DNA from: an uncultured Bacteroides sp.
Lineage (GTDB): Bacteria; Bacteroidota; Bacteroidia; Bacteroidales; Bacteroidaceae
Assembly: GCA_947173895.1 (NCBI GenBank)
Contig: CAMWGU010000033.1
Location: forward strand, 1-32,009
Length of the DNA: 32,009 nt
Reading direction: 5' to 3'
Part shown: positions 19,220-27,342 of the stretch, piece after piece
Position numbering within the stretch: position 1 is the stretch's first letter
How the letters are laid out: the number at the start of each line of letters is the position of its first letter
Translations under genes and position numbers: made by a program
The notes under the pieces: model-generated
Told to the model about the DNA's origin: nothing
Databases searched by the model: none
What the model saw: the letters and a program-made list of their open reading frames with translations, nothing else

Positions 19220-19297
19220 GTAATGTAATCATCCGAATAAATGTAAGCTCCGATAATTTTTTTCGGTAAGCATTCGGACAAATACACCTTTTCCACC

Positions 19298-19344
19298 TTG
19301 AGGTTTGATTGTAGCTTTGCGGAGCGAATACAATCAAACCTCAA
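19298..19344 (+). repeat. 16-bp perfect inverted repeat before tnpA, with a promoter box in it
   Basis: TTGAGGTTTGATTGTA (19298-19313) is the exact reverse complement of 19329-19344, with a 15-base loop. The 3' arm ends 5 bases before the tnpA ATG. A TAGCTTTG -7 box (19312-19319) straddles the left arm and loop, so a transcript from it would start inside the loop and carry only the 3' arm. Read-through RNA would carry both arms and fold over the tnpA start region. Confidence 0.75.
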
Positions 19345-19349
19345 TCATT

Positions 19350-19673
19350 ATGAATAGACTAGAATTTGAAGAAATGGAATTGCAGGTGCAACAAAGCTGG
19401 CTACCGTTGAAGTCGTACCTGCAACAGATAGGTGTAAGTTATTCAATCTATCATTATTGGCGTAGAAAATGTTCCGTTGACAGGGACAGTGTCAAACAGG
19501 AGTTGGCTCCCATCAGTTTTAAACGGTCAGTCATGGAATCTTCCGCTGAAGAACAAGTGCCGCATGGCGTGGCCGTTCTGTTTCCCAATGGTCTTCGTGC
19601 CCACTTCGGAAACGGTTCAGAAGAGATACTGCTGGAACTGTTCACCCGTAGTCTTCGAGGCGGCCATGTTTAA
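19350..19673 (+). CDS. tnpA: IS66 family accessory protein TnpA
   Basis: A 107-residue protein from the ATG at 19350. The first half (LQVQQSWLPLKSYLQQIGVSYSIYHYWRRKC, about 9-39 with gaps omitted) is a helix-turn-helix of the IS66 Orf1 type. The C-terminal half holds the family strand VAVLFPNGLRAHF. TnpA is needed with TnpB and TnpC for full transposition in IS66. Its stop overlaps the tnpB start by 8 bases (ATGTTTAA), a coupling arrangement. The longer TTG-started frame from 19305 is rejected, because that region is the hairpin. The gene appears intact but is functionally stranded without tnpC. Confidence 0.85.
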   Translation: MNRLEFEEMELQVQQSWLPLKSYLQQIGVSYSIYHYWRRKCSVDRDSVKQELAPISFKRSVMESSAEEQVPHGVAVLFPNGLRAHFGNGSEEILLELFTRSLRGGHV

Positions 19674-20034
19674 CCTGAACGACACGATGCGCTACTTCCT
19701 GTGTCCGGGCAGGACAGATATGCGCAAGGGTATCAGTTCGCTGTGCGGAGTGGCACATGAGAAGATGAACAGTGAAGTGAAGAACGGTGATGTCTTCATC
19801 TTCATCGGCTCCAGCCGCAGGCTCATGAAACAGCTTTACGCGGAAGATGGAGGCATGGTGATGTATGTAAAACGCCTGAAGGCAGGCCGCTTCAAACTTC
19901 CGGAGTACGATCCCAAATCAAACAGCTATCCCATGGAATGGCGCGACCTGGTGATGATGGTTGAGGGCATTCAGGAAAATCCGCAGCAGAGGCTCCGGCG
20001 CCTGAGGGCAGAGCGCAAGGAATATCATGTATAA
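19666..20034 (+). CDS. tnpB: IS66 family accessory protein TnpB
   Basis: A 122-residue IS66 Orf2 protein. It carries the family hallmarks DMRKGISSLCGV (about 19-30) and a C-terminal MVKRLKAGRF-like segment (VMYVKRLKAGRFKLPEYD, about 66-83). It should not be confused with the unrelated RNA-guided nuclease TnpB of IS200/IS605. Its function in transposition is accessory and not well defined. It starts by an 8-base overlap with tnpA. Its own stop sits in an ATGTATAA overlap that would be the tnpC start. It looks complete, with no frameshift. Confidence 0.92.
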   Translation: MFNLNDTMRYFLCPGRTDMRKGISSLCGVAHEKMNSEVKNGDVFIFIGSSRRLMKQLYAEDGGMVMYVKRLKAGRFKLPEYDPKSNSYPMEWRDLVMMVEGIQENPQQRLRRLRAERKEYHV

Positions 20035-20050
20035 TATGTTCCCAGAGTGA
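20027..20050 (+). pseudogene. Possible tnpC start, truncated after seven codons
   Basis: An ATG at 20027 overlaps the tnpB stop by 8 bases (ATGTATAA), the same geometry as tnpA-tnpB. The frame reads MYNMFPE and then stops at 20048-20050. No IS66 DDE transposase sequence follows. I take this as the stub of tnpC left by deletion; the call is inferred from the overlap pattern. Confidence 0.4.
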
Positions 20051-20503
20051 AAAAAAGTGCGGATATTATTGTGTAATCTGTTTATATTTAGTATATTTAC
20101 ATAAATGTTCAGATTCCCCAGTTCAAGGCTGACAAGATTCAGATAACGGTGGATCTTACCTTGAGAATGACTTTGCTATTGTGCTATAAAATACGTACGT
20201 GTAAAAAAGCATGTTCATCGGCTATAAAAATGGCCGTTTCATGTTTGTTATGCAATTGGTAAGAGAGGCATTGTACATGGAGGTATGTCTTAAATAAAAG
20301 TGTAGTTTGCAGTACTTGAACAAAGTCTTTTGTTCGACAAAACGAGAGAATGATATGTGAAACAGAGTATGCACTTGAATTATTACTTGAAAAGTTTGTT
20401 GAAGGAATATGCTGTTTAGAAATAAAATTGTATATTTGTATCTCCTTAAAAACATATTTTGAAGAGTAAAATAGAATATTTATCATTTATAAACTATTAA
20501 ATC
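20051..20503. other. Intergenic stretch between the IS66 remnant and the DUF3467 gene
   Basis: No intact gene is seen. A short open stretch at about 20106-20165 reads VQIPQFKADKIQITVDLT and looks like coding residue; a shift of frame continues as LENDFAIVL before a stop at about 20189, so a decayed gene end is possible. A perfect 7-bp hairpin, GAACAAA/TTTGTTC, lies at 20318-20335 but has no T-run. The last 75 bases contain the promoter of the next gene. Confidence 0.4.
20431..20438 (+). promoter_or_regulatory. -7 promoter box for the DUF3467 gene
   Basis: TATATTTG fits TAnnTTTG and lies 66 bases before the ATG. The -33 region lacks a clear TTTG. It is needed if the rpoC terminator and IS remnant block read-through. 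Confidence 0.55.
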
Positions 20504-20845
20504 ATGGAAAACGAAAAGAATAGCAATCAATTACAGATAGAGTTGAAGGAAGAAGTAGCTCAGGGAACTTATGCAAACCTTGCTATTATTACTCATTCCA
20601 GTTCGGAATTTATTGTAGATTTTGTACGTGTAATGCCGGGTTTACCCAAAGCGGGAGTACAATCACGTATTGTATTGACGCCAGAACATGCAAAACGCTT
20701 AATGTATGCGTTGCAGGAAAATGTGGCCAAATACGAGCGTAATTTTGCCCCCATACGAATGCCGGAAGAAATGAATGGTGGAAATAATGGTCCAGATGGA
20801 AAAACCTTCATTCCTCCTATGAGTGGATTTAAAGGAGAAGCATAG
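20504..20845 (+). CDS. DUF3467 domain-containing protein
   Basis: A 113-residue soluble, mildly acidic protein. It fits the DUF3467 family, whose core here is QIELKEEVAQGTYANLAIITHS (10-31 region), SEFIVDFVRVMPG (34-46) and a helix LTPEHAKRLMYALQENVAKYE (about 58-78). The C-terminal tail is glycine- and proline-rich. There is no signal peptide or membrane span. No function is established. It sits between rpoBC and rpsL, flanked by its own promoter and terminator. That position beside core transcription and translation genes suggests a housekeeping role, but I infer nothing more specific. Confidence 0.88.
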   Translation: MENEKNSNQLQIELKEEVAQGTYANLAIITHSSSEFIVDFVRVMPGLPKAGVQSRIVLTPEHAKRLMYALQENVAKYERNFAPIRMPEEMNGGNNGPDGKTFIPPMSGFKGEA

Positions 20846-20871
20846 AAGAATTTGTAATAGGAGTGGCATAG

Positions 20872-20914
20872 TAGTCTGTCTTTCAAAAACTTTTTTTGAG
20901 GCAGACTATTTTTT
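20872..20914 (+). terminator. Intrinsic terminator after the DUF3467 gene
   Basis: TAGTCTGTC (20872-20880) pairs with GGCAGACTA (20900-20908) with one G-T pair. The inner TCAAAAA and TTTTTGA can extend the stem. Six T follow at 20909-20914. It separates this gene from the ribosomal operon. Confidence 0.85.
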
Positions 20915-20928
20915 ATTGGCAGAAAGTA

Positions 20929-20958
20929 TTGTTTATTAAAATGTTATTCGTAACTTTG
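20929..20958 (+). promoter_or_regulatory. Main promoter of the str-S10-spc ribosomal operon
   Basis: TTG (20929-20931) and TAACTTTG (20951-20958) are spaced by 19 bases, a full Bacteroidetes match. The -7 box is the same TAACTTTG, followed by CAGCC, as at the tRNA-tuf promoter (6188-6195). The leader to rpsL is about 70 bases. I see no other full-consensus promoter in the 11 kb downstream. Confidence 0.82.
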
Positions 20959-21034
20959 CAGCCCAAAATGTATAGTTTTGGATGTTAGTATAGCAAATTA
21001 TAAACAAATATATAATAATTAAAAATCAAACGAA

Positions 21035-21448
21035 ATGCCTACTATTCAACAATTAGTAAGAAAAGGAAGAGAGGTTTTGGTTGAGAAAAGTAAGTCTCCG
21101 GCACTGGATTCATGTCCTCAAAGACGTGGTGTTTGTGTTCGTGTGTATACTACAACTCCGAAAAAACCGAATTCAGCAATGCGTAAAGTTGCTCGTGTAC
21201 GTCTGACTAACTCAAAGGAAGTGAACTCGTATATTCCAGGAGAAGGTCACAATTTGCAGGAACACTCAATCGTATTGGTTCGTGGTGGTCGTGTGAAAGA
21301 CCTTCCAGGTGTACGTTATCACATTGTTCGTGGTACTTTGGATACAGCAGGAGTGGCTGGCCGTACGCAAAGACGTTCTAAATACGGTGCAAAACGTCCT
21401 AAACCGGGACAGGCAGCGGCTCCGGCAAAAGGTAAAGGAAAGAAATAA
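21035..21448 (+). CDS. rpsL: 30S ribosomal protein S12
   Basis: A 137-residue uS12 (E. coli 124), longer through an alanine/lysine-rich tail (124-137). The decoding-centre loops are intact: [12 protein letters not shown] (40-51), with Lys43 and Lys44, and [13 protein letters not shown] (84-96), with Lys88 and Asp89. These wild-type residues predict no ribosomal streptomycin resistance from S12. Asp89 is the position that RimO modifies in other bacteria. It is first in the str operon, and 145 bases separate it from rpsG. Confidence 0.98.
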   Translation: MPTIQQLVRKGREVLVEKSKSPALDSCPQRRGVCVRVYTTTPKKPNSAMRKVARVRLTNSKEVNSYIPGEGHNLQEHSIVLVRGGRVKDLPGVRYHIVRGTLDTAGVAGRTQRRSKYGAKRPKPGQAAAPAKGKGKK

Positions 21449-21593
21449 GTAGTAATAGACTTTCTAAAGTAAAGAATGTTAATTTAGTTTTGGTTTGTTG
21501 GAATAAGCTATAAAGGTTGAGTAAATGCTTCGGAGGAAGCGTTGAAGAAAACGGAAAGATGCAGCCCCAAACAAAACATTATTTTGAGAAAAA
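21449..21593 (+). promoter_or_regulatory. Long rpsL-rpsG gap with a hairpin, candidate S7 regulatory site
   Basis: The gap is 145 bases, against 30 or fewer for most neighbours. It holds an 8-bp stem, AATGCTTC/GAAGCGTT with one G-T pair and a GGAG loop, at about 21526-21545. In E. coli, S7 represses the str operon by binding the rpsL-rpsG gap. The match here is in position only; no sequence homology is claimed. Confidence 0.4.
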
Positions 21594-22070
21594 ATGAGAA
21601 AAGCAAAACCAAAAAAACGTGTGATCCTTCCGGATCCGGTATTTAATGATCAAAAGGTTTCCAAATTCGTGAATCATTTGATGTATGATGGTAAGAAGAA
21701 TACGTCTTATGAGATTTTTTATGCAGCATTGGAAACGGTAAAAACAAAGCTTCCTAATGAAGAGAAATCATCTTTGGAAATTTGGAAGAAAGCTTTGGAT
21801 AATGTAACTCCTCAAATTGAAGTAAAATCTCGTCGTGTCGGTGGTGCTACTTTTCAGGTACCTACTGAAATTCGTCCTGATCGCAAAGAGTCAATCTCAA
21901 TGAAAAACTTGATTCTTTTTGCTCGTAAACGTGGTGGTAAATCTATGGCAGACAAACTGGCTGCTGAAATTATCGATGCCTTTAATGAGCAAGGTGGTGC
22001 TTATAAACGTAAAGAAGATATGCATCGTATGGCAGAAGCTAACCGTGCATTTGCTCACTTTAGATTTTAA
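21594..22070 (+). CDS. rpsG: 30S ribosomal protein S7
   Basis: A 158-residue uS7, which nucleates assembly of the 30S head. It shows the family segments [14 protein letters not shown] (about 22-35), [13 protein letters not shown] (about 78-90) and the C-terminal helices with [15 protein letters not shown] at the end. In E. coli this protein autoregulates the str operon. The start ATG follows an A-rich stretch with no Shine-Dalgarno. It lies 30 bases before fusA. Confidence 0.98.
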   Translation: MRKAKPKKRVILPDPVFNDQKVSKFVNHLMYDGKKNTSYEIFYAALETVKTKLPNEEKSSLEIWKKALDNVTPQIEVKSRRVGGATFQVPTEIRPDRKESISMKNLILFARKRGGKSMADKLAAEIIDAFNEQGGAYKRKEDMHRMAEANRAFAHFRF

Positions 22071-22100
22071 TCAAGTAATAATTAATAAGTAAGGACGAAA

Positions 22101-24218
22101 ATGGCTAAACATGATTTGCATTTGACCCGTAATATCGGTATCATGGCTCACATTGATGCTGGTAAAACAACGACTTCAGAACGTATTTTGTTCTATACTG
22201 GATTGACTCACAAGATTGGTGAGGTGCATGATGGCGCAGCAACAATGGACTGGATGGAGCAAGAGCAGGAACGTGGTATTACTATTACTTCCGCAGCTAC
22301 TACAACTCGTTGGAAATATGCGGGAGATACTTATAAAATAAACTTGATTGATACTCCGGGGCACGTTGACTTTACTGCTGAAGTAGAGCGTTCTTTGCGT
22401 GTATTGGATGGAGCTGTTGCAGCTTATTGTGCGGTTGGTGGTGTTGAACCTCAGTCGGAAACAGTATGGCGTCAGGCTGATAAATACAATGTACCTCGTA
22501 TCGGATATGTTAATAAAATGGACCGTTCGGGTGCGGACTTTTTTGAAGTTGTTCGTCAGATGAAGGATGTGTTAGGTGCAAATGCTTGCCCTGTAGTTAT
22601 TCCTATCGGTGCTGAAGAAAACTTCAAAGGTGTTGTTGATTTGATTAAAATGAAGGCTATTTTGTGGCACGATGAAACAATGGGTGCCGATTATAGCGTA
22701 GAAGATATTCCTGCAAACTTGGTTGGTGAAGCTAATGAATGGAGAGAAAAAATGCTCGAAAAGGTAGCTGAATTTGACGATGCTTTGATGGAGAAATTCT
22801 TTGATGATCCTTCAACAATCACAGATGATGAAATTTTACGTGCTTTGCGTGCAGGCACATTGAAGATGGATATTGTTCCGATGTTCTGTGGCTCATCCTT
22901 TAAAAATAAGGGAGTTCAGACATTGCTTGATTATGTTTGTGCATTCTTGCCTTCTCCTTTGGATACTCCTGCTATTGTAGGAACTAATCCTAGTACAGGG
23001 GCTGAAGAAGATCGTAAGCCAAGTGAAGATGAGAAAACTTCTGCGTTGGCATTTAAAATCGCGACTGACCCCTATGTCGGCCGTTTGACTTTCTTCCGTG
23101 TTTATTCTGGTAAAGTAGAAGCAGGTTCGTATATATTCAATACTCGTTCAGGTAAGAAGGAACGTGTGTCACGCTTGTTCCAAATGCATTCAAATAAGCA
23201 GAACCCAGTTGAGGTGATTGGTGCTGGTGATATTGGTGCAGGAGTTGGATTTAAAGATATTCGCACAGGTGATACTCTGTGTGATGAAACTGCGCCTATT
23301 GTATTGGAATCAATGGAATTCCCTGATCCGGTAATCGGTATTGCAGTTGAGCCTAAAACTCAGAAGGATCTTGATAAATTGTCTAATGGTTTGGCAAAAT
23401 TGGCCGAAGAGGATCCTACATTTACTGTTAAGACTGATGAACAATCTGGACAGACTATTATTTCCGGAATGGGTGAACTTCATTTGGATATTATCATTGA
23501 CCGTCTGAAGCGTGAATTTAAGGTAGAATGTAATCAAGGTAAACCTCAGGTTAACTATAAAGAGGCTATTACTAAGACTGTTGAATTGCGTGAGGTTTAT
23601 AAGAAACAATCAGGTGGTCGTGGTAAATTTGCTGATATCATTGTTGCTATTGGTCCGGTTGATGAAGACTTTACTCAGGGAGGTTTACAGTTCGTTGACG
23701 AAGTGAAAGGTGGTAATGTTCCTAAGGAATTTATTCCTTCAGTTCAGAAAGGCTTCCAGACTGCAATGAAAAATGGTGTACTGGCTGGTTATCCGCTTGA
23801 CTCATTGAAAGTGGTTTTGAAGGATGGCTCATTCCATCCGGTTGACTCTGACCAGTTGTCATTTGAAATATGTGCAATACAGGCTTATAAAAATGCTTGT
23901 GCTAAAGCAGGTCCTGTATTAACTGAGCCTATTATGAAATTGGAGGTTGTAACTCCAGAGGAAAACATGGGTGATGTTATTGGTGACTTGAATAAGCGTC
24001 GTGGCCAGGTGGAAGGTATGGAATCAAGCCGTTCTGGAGCTCGTATTGTGAAAGCTAAGGTGCCATTGGCAGAAATGTTTGGTTATGTAACTGCTTTGCG
24101 TACAATTACTTCCGGACGTGCTACATCTTCTATGACTTATGATCACCATGCTCAGGTATCTAGTTCAATTGCAAAATCTGTACTTGAAGAAGTGAAAGGT
24201 CGCGTAGACTTAGTATAA
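22101..24218 (+). CDS. fusA: Elongation factor G
   Basis: A 705-residue translocase GTPase (E. coli 704). The G motifs are AHIDAGKTT (16-24), RGITITSA (58-65), DTPGHVDF (84-91) and NKMD (138-141). Domains II to V follow, ending in the conserved [15 protein letters not shown] segment. It drives tRNA and mRNA translocation. A modest AAGGA sits 7 bases before the ATG. The canonical str-operon position between rpsG and the S10 genes marks it as the main EF-G. Other EF-G-like copies may exist elsewhere in the genome. No tuf follows, unlike E. coli. Confidence 0.98.
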   Translation: MAKHDLHLTRNIGIMAHIDAGKTTTSERILFYTGLTHKIGEVHDGAATMDWMEQEQERGITITSAATTTRWKYAGDTYKINLIDTPGHVDFTAEVERSLRVLDGAVAAYCAVGGVEPQSETVWRQADKYNVPRIGYVNKMDRSGADFFEVVRQMKDVLGANACPVVIPIGAEENFKGVVDLIKMKAILWHDETMGADYSVEDIPANLVGEANEWREKMLEKVAEFDDALMEKFFDDPSTITDDEILRALRAGTLKMDIVPMFCGSSFKNKGVQTLLDYVCAFLPSPLDTPAIVGTNPSTGAEEDRKPSEDEKTSALAFKIATDPYVGRLTFFRVYSGKVEAGSYIFNTRSGKKERVSRLFQMHSNKQNPVEVIGAGDIGAGVGFKDIRTGDTLCDETAPIVLESMEFPDPVIGIAVEPKTQKDLDKLSNGLAKLAEEDPTFTVKTDEQSGQTIISGMGELHLDIIIDRLKREFKVECNQGKPQVNYKEAITKTVELREVYKKQSGGRGKFADIIVAIGPVDEDFTQGGLQFVDEVKGGNVPKEFIPSVQKGFQTAMKNGVLAGYPLDSLKVVLKDGSFHPVDSDQLSFEICAIQAYKNACAKAGPVLTEPIMKLEVVTPEENMGDVIGDLNKRRGQVEGMESSRSGARIVKAKVPLAEMFGYVTALRTITSGRATSSMTYDHHAQVSSSIAKSVLEEVKGRVDLV

Positions 24219-24224
24219 TTGAAA

Positions 24225-24290
24225 AAGTAGGGGCAACGGGTTAGCGAATGACTCTTAATCCGGCCCCACTTTATATTTAATCATTTTTTT
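24225..24290 (+). promoter_or_regulatory. Structured fusA-rpsJ gap: long hairpin with T-rich tail
   Basis: A long imperfect stem can form. GGGGC (24230-24234) pairs with GCCCC (24263-24267), CGG (24237-24239) with CCG (24260-24262), and TTA (24241-24243) with TAA (24256-24258). AAGT (24225-24228) can pair with ACTT (24268-24271). A T-rich tail with a run of seven T (24284-24290) follows, set apart from the stem. It may be a leaky terminator, a processing site or an r-protein binding site at the start of the S10 genes. Confidence 0.55.
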
Positions 24291-24303
24291 AATTTAAAAT
24301 CTA

Positions 24304-24609
24304 ATGAGTCAAAAAATTAGAATTAAACTGAAATCCTACGATCACAACTTGGTAGACAAATCTGCAGAGAAGATTGTTAGAACAGTGAAGGCTACAGGTG
24401 CTATTGTTAGCGGCCCTATTCCTTTGCCTACACACAAACGTATTTTTACGGTAAATCGTTCAACTTTTGTAAATAAGAAGTCGCGTGAACAGTTTGAACT
24501 TTCATCTTACAAGAGATTGATTGACATCTATAGCTCAACAGCTAAGACAGTGGATGCTCTGATGAAGTTGGAATTACCGAGTGGGGTTGAAGTAGAAATT
24601 AAAGTTTAA
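24304..24609 (+). CDS. rpsJ: 30S ribosomal protein S10
   Basis: A 101-residue uS10 with the conserved start [20 protein letters not shown] and the loop [17 protein letters not shown] (about 37-53). It is part of the 30S head and the NusB partner in antitermination; NusG also binds it. It is the first gene of the S10 block and starts 85 bases after fusA, behind a structured gap. Confidence 0.98.
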   Translation: MSQKIRIKLKSYDHNLVDKSAEKIVRTVKATGAIVSGPIPLPTHKRIFTVNRSTFVNKKSREQFELSSYKRLIDIYSSTAKTVDALMKLELPSGVEVEIKV

Positions 24610-24629
24610 TGCATTAAAATTTAACTGAA

Positions 24630-25247
24630 ATGCCAGGATTATTAGGAAAGAAAATCGGAATGACATCCGTTTTCAGTGCTGATGGTAAAAACGTACCATG
24701 CACTGTTATCGAAGCTGGTCCTTGTGTGGTTACTCAGATTAAGAGTGTTGAAAAAGACGGCTATGCAGCTGTTCAGGTAGGTTTCCAGGACAAAAAGGAG
24801 AAGCATACTACAAAGTCTTTGATGGGGCACTTTAAGAAAGCTGGTGTAACTCCAAAGAGACACTTGGCCGAGTTCAAGGACTTTGAAACTGAATTGAATT
24901 TGGGAGATACTATTACTGTAGAGTTGTTTAACGATGTAGCGTATGTTGACGTTGTAGGAACTTCTAAGGGTAAAGGTTTCCAAGGTGTCGTTAAAAGACA
25001 TGGATTTGGTGGTGTAGGTCAGACTACTCACGGTCAGCATAATCGCGCTCGTAAACCGGGTTCTATCGGTGCTTGTTCTTACCCTGCAAAAGTATTCAAA
25101 GGAATGCGTATGGGTGGTCAAATGGGTGGTGACCGTGTTACTACACATAACTTACAGGTATTAAAAGTGATTCCGGAACACAATCTTCTTTTGATTAAGG
25201 GTTCGGTACCGGGTTGCAAAGGTTCAATCGTAATAATTGAAAAATAA
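24630..25247 (+). CDS. rplC: 50S ribosomal protein L3
   Basis: A 205-residue uL3 (E. coli 209). The long central extension that reaches the peptidyl transferase centre is at about 120-165 ([21 protein letters not shown], then [24 protein letters not shown], quoted in parts). The residue aligned with E. coli Gln150, the PrmB methylation site, is serine here. It ends by a one-base overlap with rplD (TAATG). Confidence 0.97.
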   Translation: MPGLLGKKIGMTSVFSADGKNVPCTVIEAGPCVVTQIKSVEKDGYAAVQVGFQDKKEKHTTKSLMGHFKKAGVTPKRHLAEFKDFETELNLGDTITVELFNDVAYVDVVGTSKGKGFQGVVKRHGFGGVGQTTHGQHNRARKPGSIGACSYPAKVFKGMRMGGQMGGDRVTTHNLQVLKVIPEHNLLLIKGSVPGCKGSIVIIEK

Positions 25248-25873
25248 TGGAAGTTAACGTATTAAATATTAAAGGTGAAGATACCGGAAGAAAGGTTACG
25301 TTAAATGAATCTATCTTCGGAATTACCCCCAATGACCACGCTATCTATCTTGATGTTAAACAGTTTATGGCTAATCAACGTCAGGGAACTCATAAGTCTA
25401 AAGAAAGAAGTGAAATCAGTGGTTCTACTCGTAAATTGGGTCGTCAAAAAGGTGGTGGTGGTGCTCGCCGCGGTGATATCAATTCACCAGTACTAGTTGG
25501 TGGTGCTCGTGTGTTCGGTCCTAAACCTCGTGATTATTGGTTCAAATTGAATAAAAAAGTTAAGACATTGGCTCGTAAGTCAGCTTTGTCTTATAAGGCT
25601 CAAGAAAACGCAATCATTATTGTTGAGGATTTCTCTTTTGAGGCTCCTAAGACAAAAGATTTCGTTACTATGGTAAATAATCTTAAAATTGCTGACAAAA
25701 AGTTGCTTTTGGTTTTGCCGGAATCTAATAAAAATGTATATTTGTCAGCTCGTAACATTGAACGTGCTAAAGTAGCAATCGCTTCTGCATTAAATACTTA
25801 CATTGTATTGAATGCTGAAACACTTGTTATTACAGAAAACTCGCTCAAGGCTATTGAAAATGTCTTATCTTAA
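25247..25873 (+). CDS. rplD: 50S ribosomal protein L4
   Basis: A 208-residue uL4. The extended loop that lines the peptide exit tunnel is at about 44-98, with [16 protein letters not shown] (62-77) and the [13 protein letters not shown] stretch. In E. coli L4 represses the S10 operon; no L4 leader is proven here. The start overlaps the rplC stop, which suggests translational coupling. Confidence 0.97.
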   Translation: MEVNVLNIKGEDTGRKVTLNESIFGITPNDHAIYLDVKQFMANQRQGTHKSKERSEISGSTRKLGRQKGGGGARRGDINSPVLVGGARVFGPKPRDYWFKLNKKVKTLARKSALSYKAQENAIIIVEDFSFEAPKTKDFVTMVNNLKIADKKLLLVLPESNKNVYLSARNIERAKVAIASALNTYIVLNAETLVITENSLKAIENVLS

Positions 25874-25881
25874 TTTTAAAA

Positions 25882-25887
25882 AGGAGG
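25882..25887 (+). promoter_or_regulatory. Perfect Shine-Dalgarno AGGAGG before rplW
   Basis: AGGAGG lies 8 bases before the rplW ATG, in the 22-base gap after rplD. It is one of four such sites in the window. Confidence 0.78.
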
Positions 25888-25895
25888 CTTAGATA

Positions 25896-26186
25896 ATGGG
25901 AATTATTATTAAACCGTTGGTTACAGAGAAAATGACTGCAATTACCGAAAAATCAAATCGTTTCGGTTTTGTTGTACGTCCTGAGGCTAATAAATTAGAA
26001 ATTAAGAGTGAGATTGAAGCTTTGTATAATGTTACAGTAGTAGATGTAAATACGCTCAGATATTCAGGAAAGAGAAAGAGCCGTTACACTAAGTCTGGAA
26101 TCATCAATGGACGTACGAATGCTTATAAAAAAGCTATCGTGACATTGAAAGAAGGCGATACTATTGATTTTTATAGCAATATTTAA
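25896..26186 (+). CDS. rplW: 50S ribosomal protein L23
   Basis: A 96-residue uL23 (E. coli 100), found at the exit-tunnel rim where SRP and trigger factor dock. It begins with the conserved [11 protein letters not shown] and includes [20 protein letters not shown] (about 27-46) and [14 protein letters not shown]. It lies between rplD and rplB, as in nearly all bacteria, with 5 bases to rplB. Confidence 0.97.
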   Translation: MGIIIKPLVTEKMTAITEKSNRFGFVVRPEANKLEIKSEIEALYNVTVVDVNTLRYSGKRKSRYTKSGIINGRTNAYKKAIVTLKEGDTIDFYSNI

Positions 26187-26191
26187 TAAAG

Positions 26192-27013
26192 ATGGCAGTA
26201 CGTAAATTTAAGCCCACAACACCGGGGCAAAGACATAAAATTATTGGTACTTTTGAAGAGATTACTGCATCGGTACCAGAAAAGTCTCTTGTAGTTGGTA
26301 AACGCTCAACAGGTGGTCGCAATAATGTTGGTAAAATGACAATGCGCTACATGGGTGGTGGCCATAAAAGAAAAATTAGATTAATAGATTTCAAGAGAAA
26401 TAAAGACGGTGTGCCCGCAGTTGTAAAAACTATTGAATACGACCCGAATCGTTCGGCTCGTATTGCTTTGTTGTTTTATGCTGATGGTGAAAAAAGATAT
26501 ATTATTGCTCCCAATGGATTGCAAATTGGTAGTACATTGATGTCTGGAGCGAGTGCAGCGCCTGAGATTGGTAATGCTCTTCCTCTTGAGAATATTCCTG
26601 TTGGTACAGTAATTCATAATATTGAATTGCGCCCAGGACAAGGTGCTGCTTTAGTAAGATCAGCTGGTAATTTTGCTCAGTTAACTTCAAGAGAAGGTAA
26701 GTATTGTGTAATCAAATTGCCTTCAGGTGAAGTAAGACAAATTCTTAGCGCTTGTAAAGCTACTATTGGTAGTGTTGGTAACTCTGATCACGGGTTGGAA
26801 TCTTCTGGTAAAGCAGGTCGTACTCGTTGGCAAGGTCGTCGTCCTCACAACCGTGGTGTCGTTATGAATCCTGTTGATCACCCGATGGGTGGTGGTGAAG
26901 GACGTGCTTCAGGAGGCCATCCAAGATCACGTACAGGCTTGTATGCTAAGGGCTTGAAGACAAGGGCTCCGAAGAAACAGTCTTCTAAGTATATTATTGA
27001 GAGAAGAAAGTAA
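26192..27013 (+). CDS. rplB: 50S ribosomal protein L2
   Basis: A 273-residue uL2, the same length as in E. coli. The signature [18 protein letters not shown] (221-238) is intact, with His230 at the position of the conserved histidine near the peptidyl transferase centre. The RNA-binding middle domain (about 60-200) and basic C-terminal tail are normal. L2 is needed for subunit joining. It starts 5 bases after rplW. Confidence 0.98.
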   Translation: MAVRKFKPTTPGQRHKIIGTFEEITASVPEKSLVVGKRSTGGRNNVGKMTMRYMGGGHKRKIRLIDFKRNKDGVPAVVKTIEYDPNRSARIALLFYADGEKRYIIAPNGLQIGSTLMSGASAAPEIGNALPLENIPVGTVIHNIELRPGQGAALVRSAGNFAQLTSREGKYCVIKLPSGEVRQILSACKATIGSVGNSDHGLESSGKAGRTRWQGRRPHNRGVVMNPVDHPMGGGEGRASGGHPRSRTGLYAKGLKTRAPKKQSSKYIIERRK

Positions 27014-27035
27014 TAACTGATTAATTGAGTAAATT

Positions 27036-27305
27036 ATGAGTCGTTCATTAAAAAAAGGTCCATATATTAACGTAAAACTTGAGAACAAAGTGCTTGCTAT
27101 GAATGAAAGCGGTAAGAAGGTTGTTGTCAAGACTTGGGCTAGAGCTTCAATGATTTCGCCTGATTTTGTAGGGCATACAATTGCAGTTCATAACGGAAAT
27201 AAATTTATTCCTGTTTATATTACAGAGAACATGGTGGGACACAAATTGGGTGAATTTGCACCAACACGTACATTCCGCGGCCATGCAGGTAATAAGAAAA
27301 AATAA
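27036..27305 (+). CDS. rpsS: 30S ribosomal protein S19
   Basis: An 89-residue uS19 (E. coli 92), in the 30S head next to S13 and the A-site tRNA. It starts [11 protein letters not shown] and contains the conserved [21 protein letters not shown] (44-64 region), followed by a basic tail [16 protein letters not shown]. It lies between rplB and rplV in the standard S10 order. Confidence 0.98.
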   Translation: MSRSLKKGPYINVKLENKVLAMNESGKKVVVKTWARASMISPDFVGHTIAVHNGNKFIPVYITENMVGHKLGEFAPTRTFRGHAGNKKK

Positions 27306-27342
27306 GCAGGATAATCTGAAGAAAATAATAAAGTAATAAATA

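Larger units (their letters stand above)
19243..20060 (+). mobile_element. Truncated IS66-family insertion sequence (tnpA and tnpB kept, tnpC lost)
   Basis: The element has two IS66 accessory genes in the family order but no DDE transposase gene. The left end is probably one of two GTAAGC copies (19243 or 19266); IS66-family ends usually begin with GTAA. No matching inverted end occurs between tnpB and the DUF3467 gene, so the right part is deleted. The breakpoint is just beyond 20034, since a possible tnpC start at 20027 hits a stop after seven codons. Base composition in 19500-20030 is visibly richer in G and C than the flanking genes, which suggests transfer. It could move only if a tnpC-bearing relative acts in trans and both ends survive, which appears not to be so. 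Confidence 0.8.

Noticed and set aside
19666..20034. TnpB as an RNA-guided nuclease (IS200/IS605 type)
   Set aside because: The 122-residue protein is the unrelated IS66 Orf2; it has no RuvC or zinc-finger motifs and no omega RNA-like flank is evident.
20318..20335. Perfect 7-bp hairpin GAACAAA/TTTGTTC as a terminator
   Set aside because: No T-run follows and no gene ends just before it.
21485..21492. TAGTTTTG as an internal promoter before rpsG
   Set aside because: It fits the -7 box but no -33 TTTG lies at 19 bases; in AT-rich gaps such matches are common.
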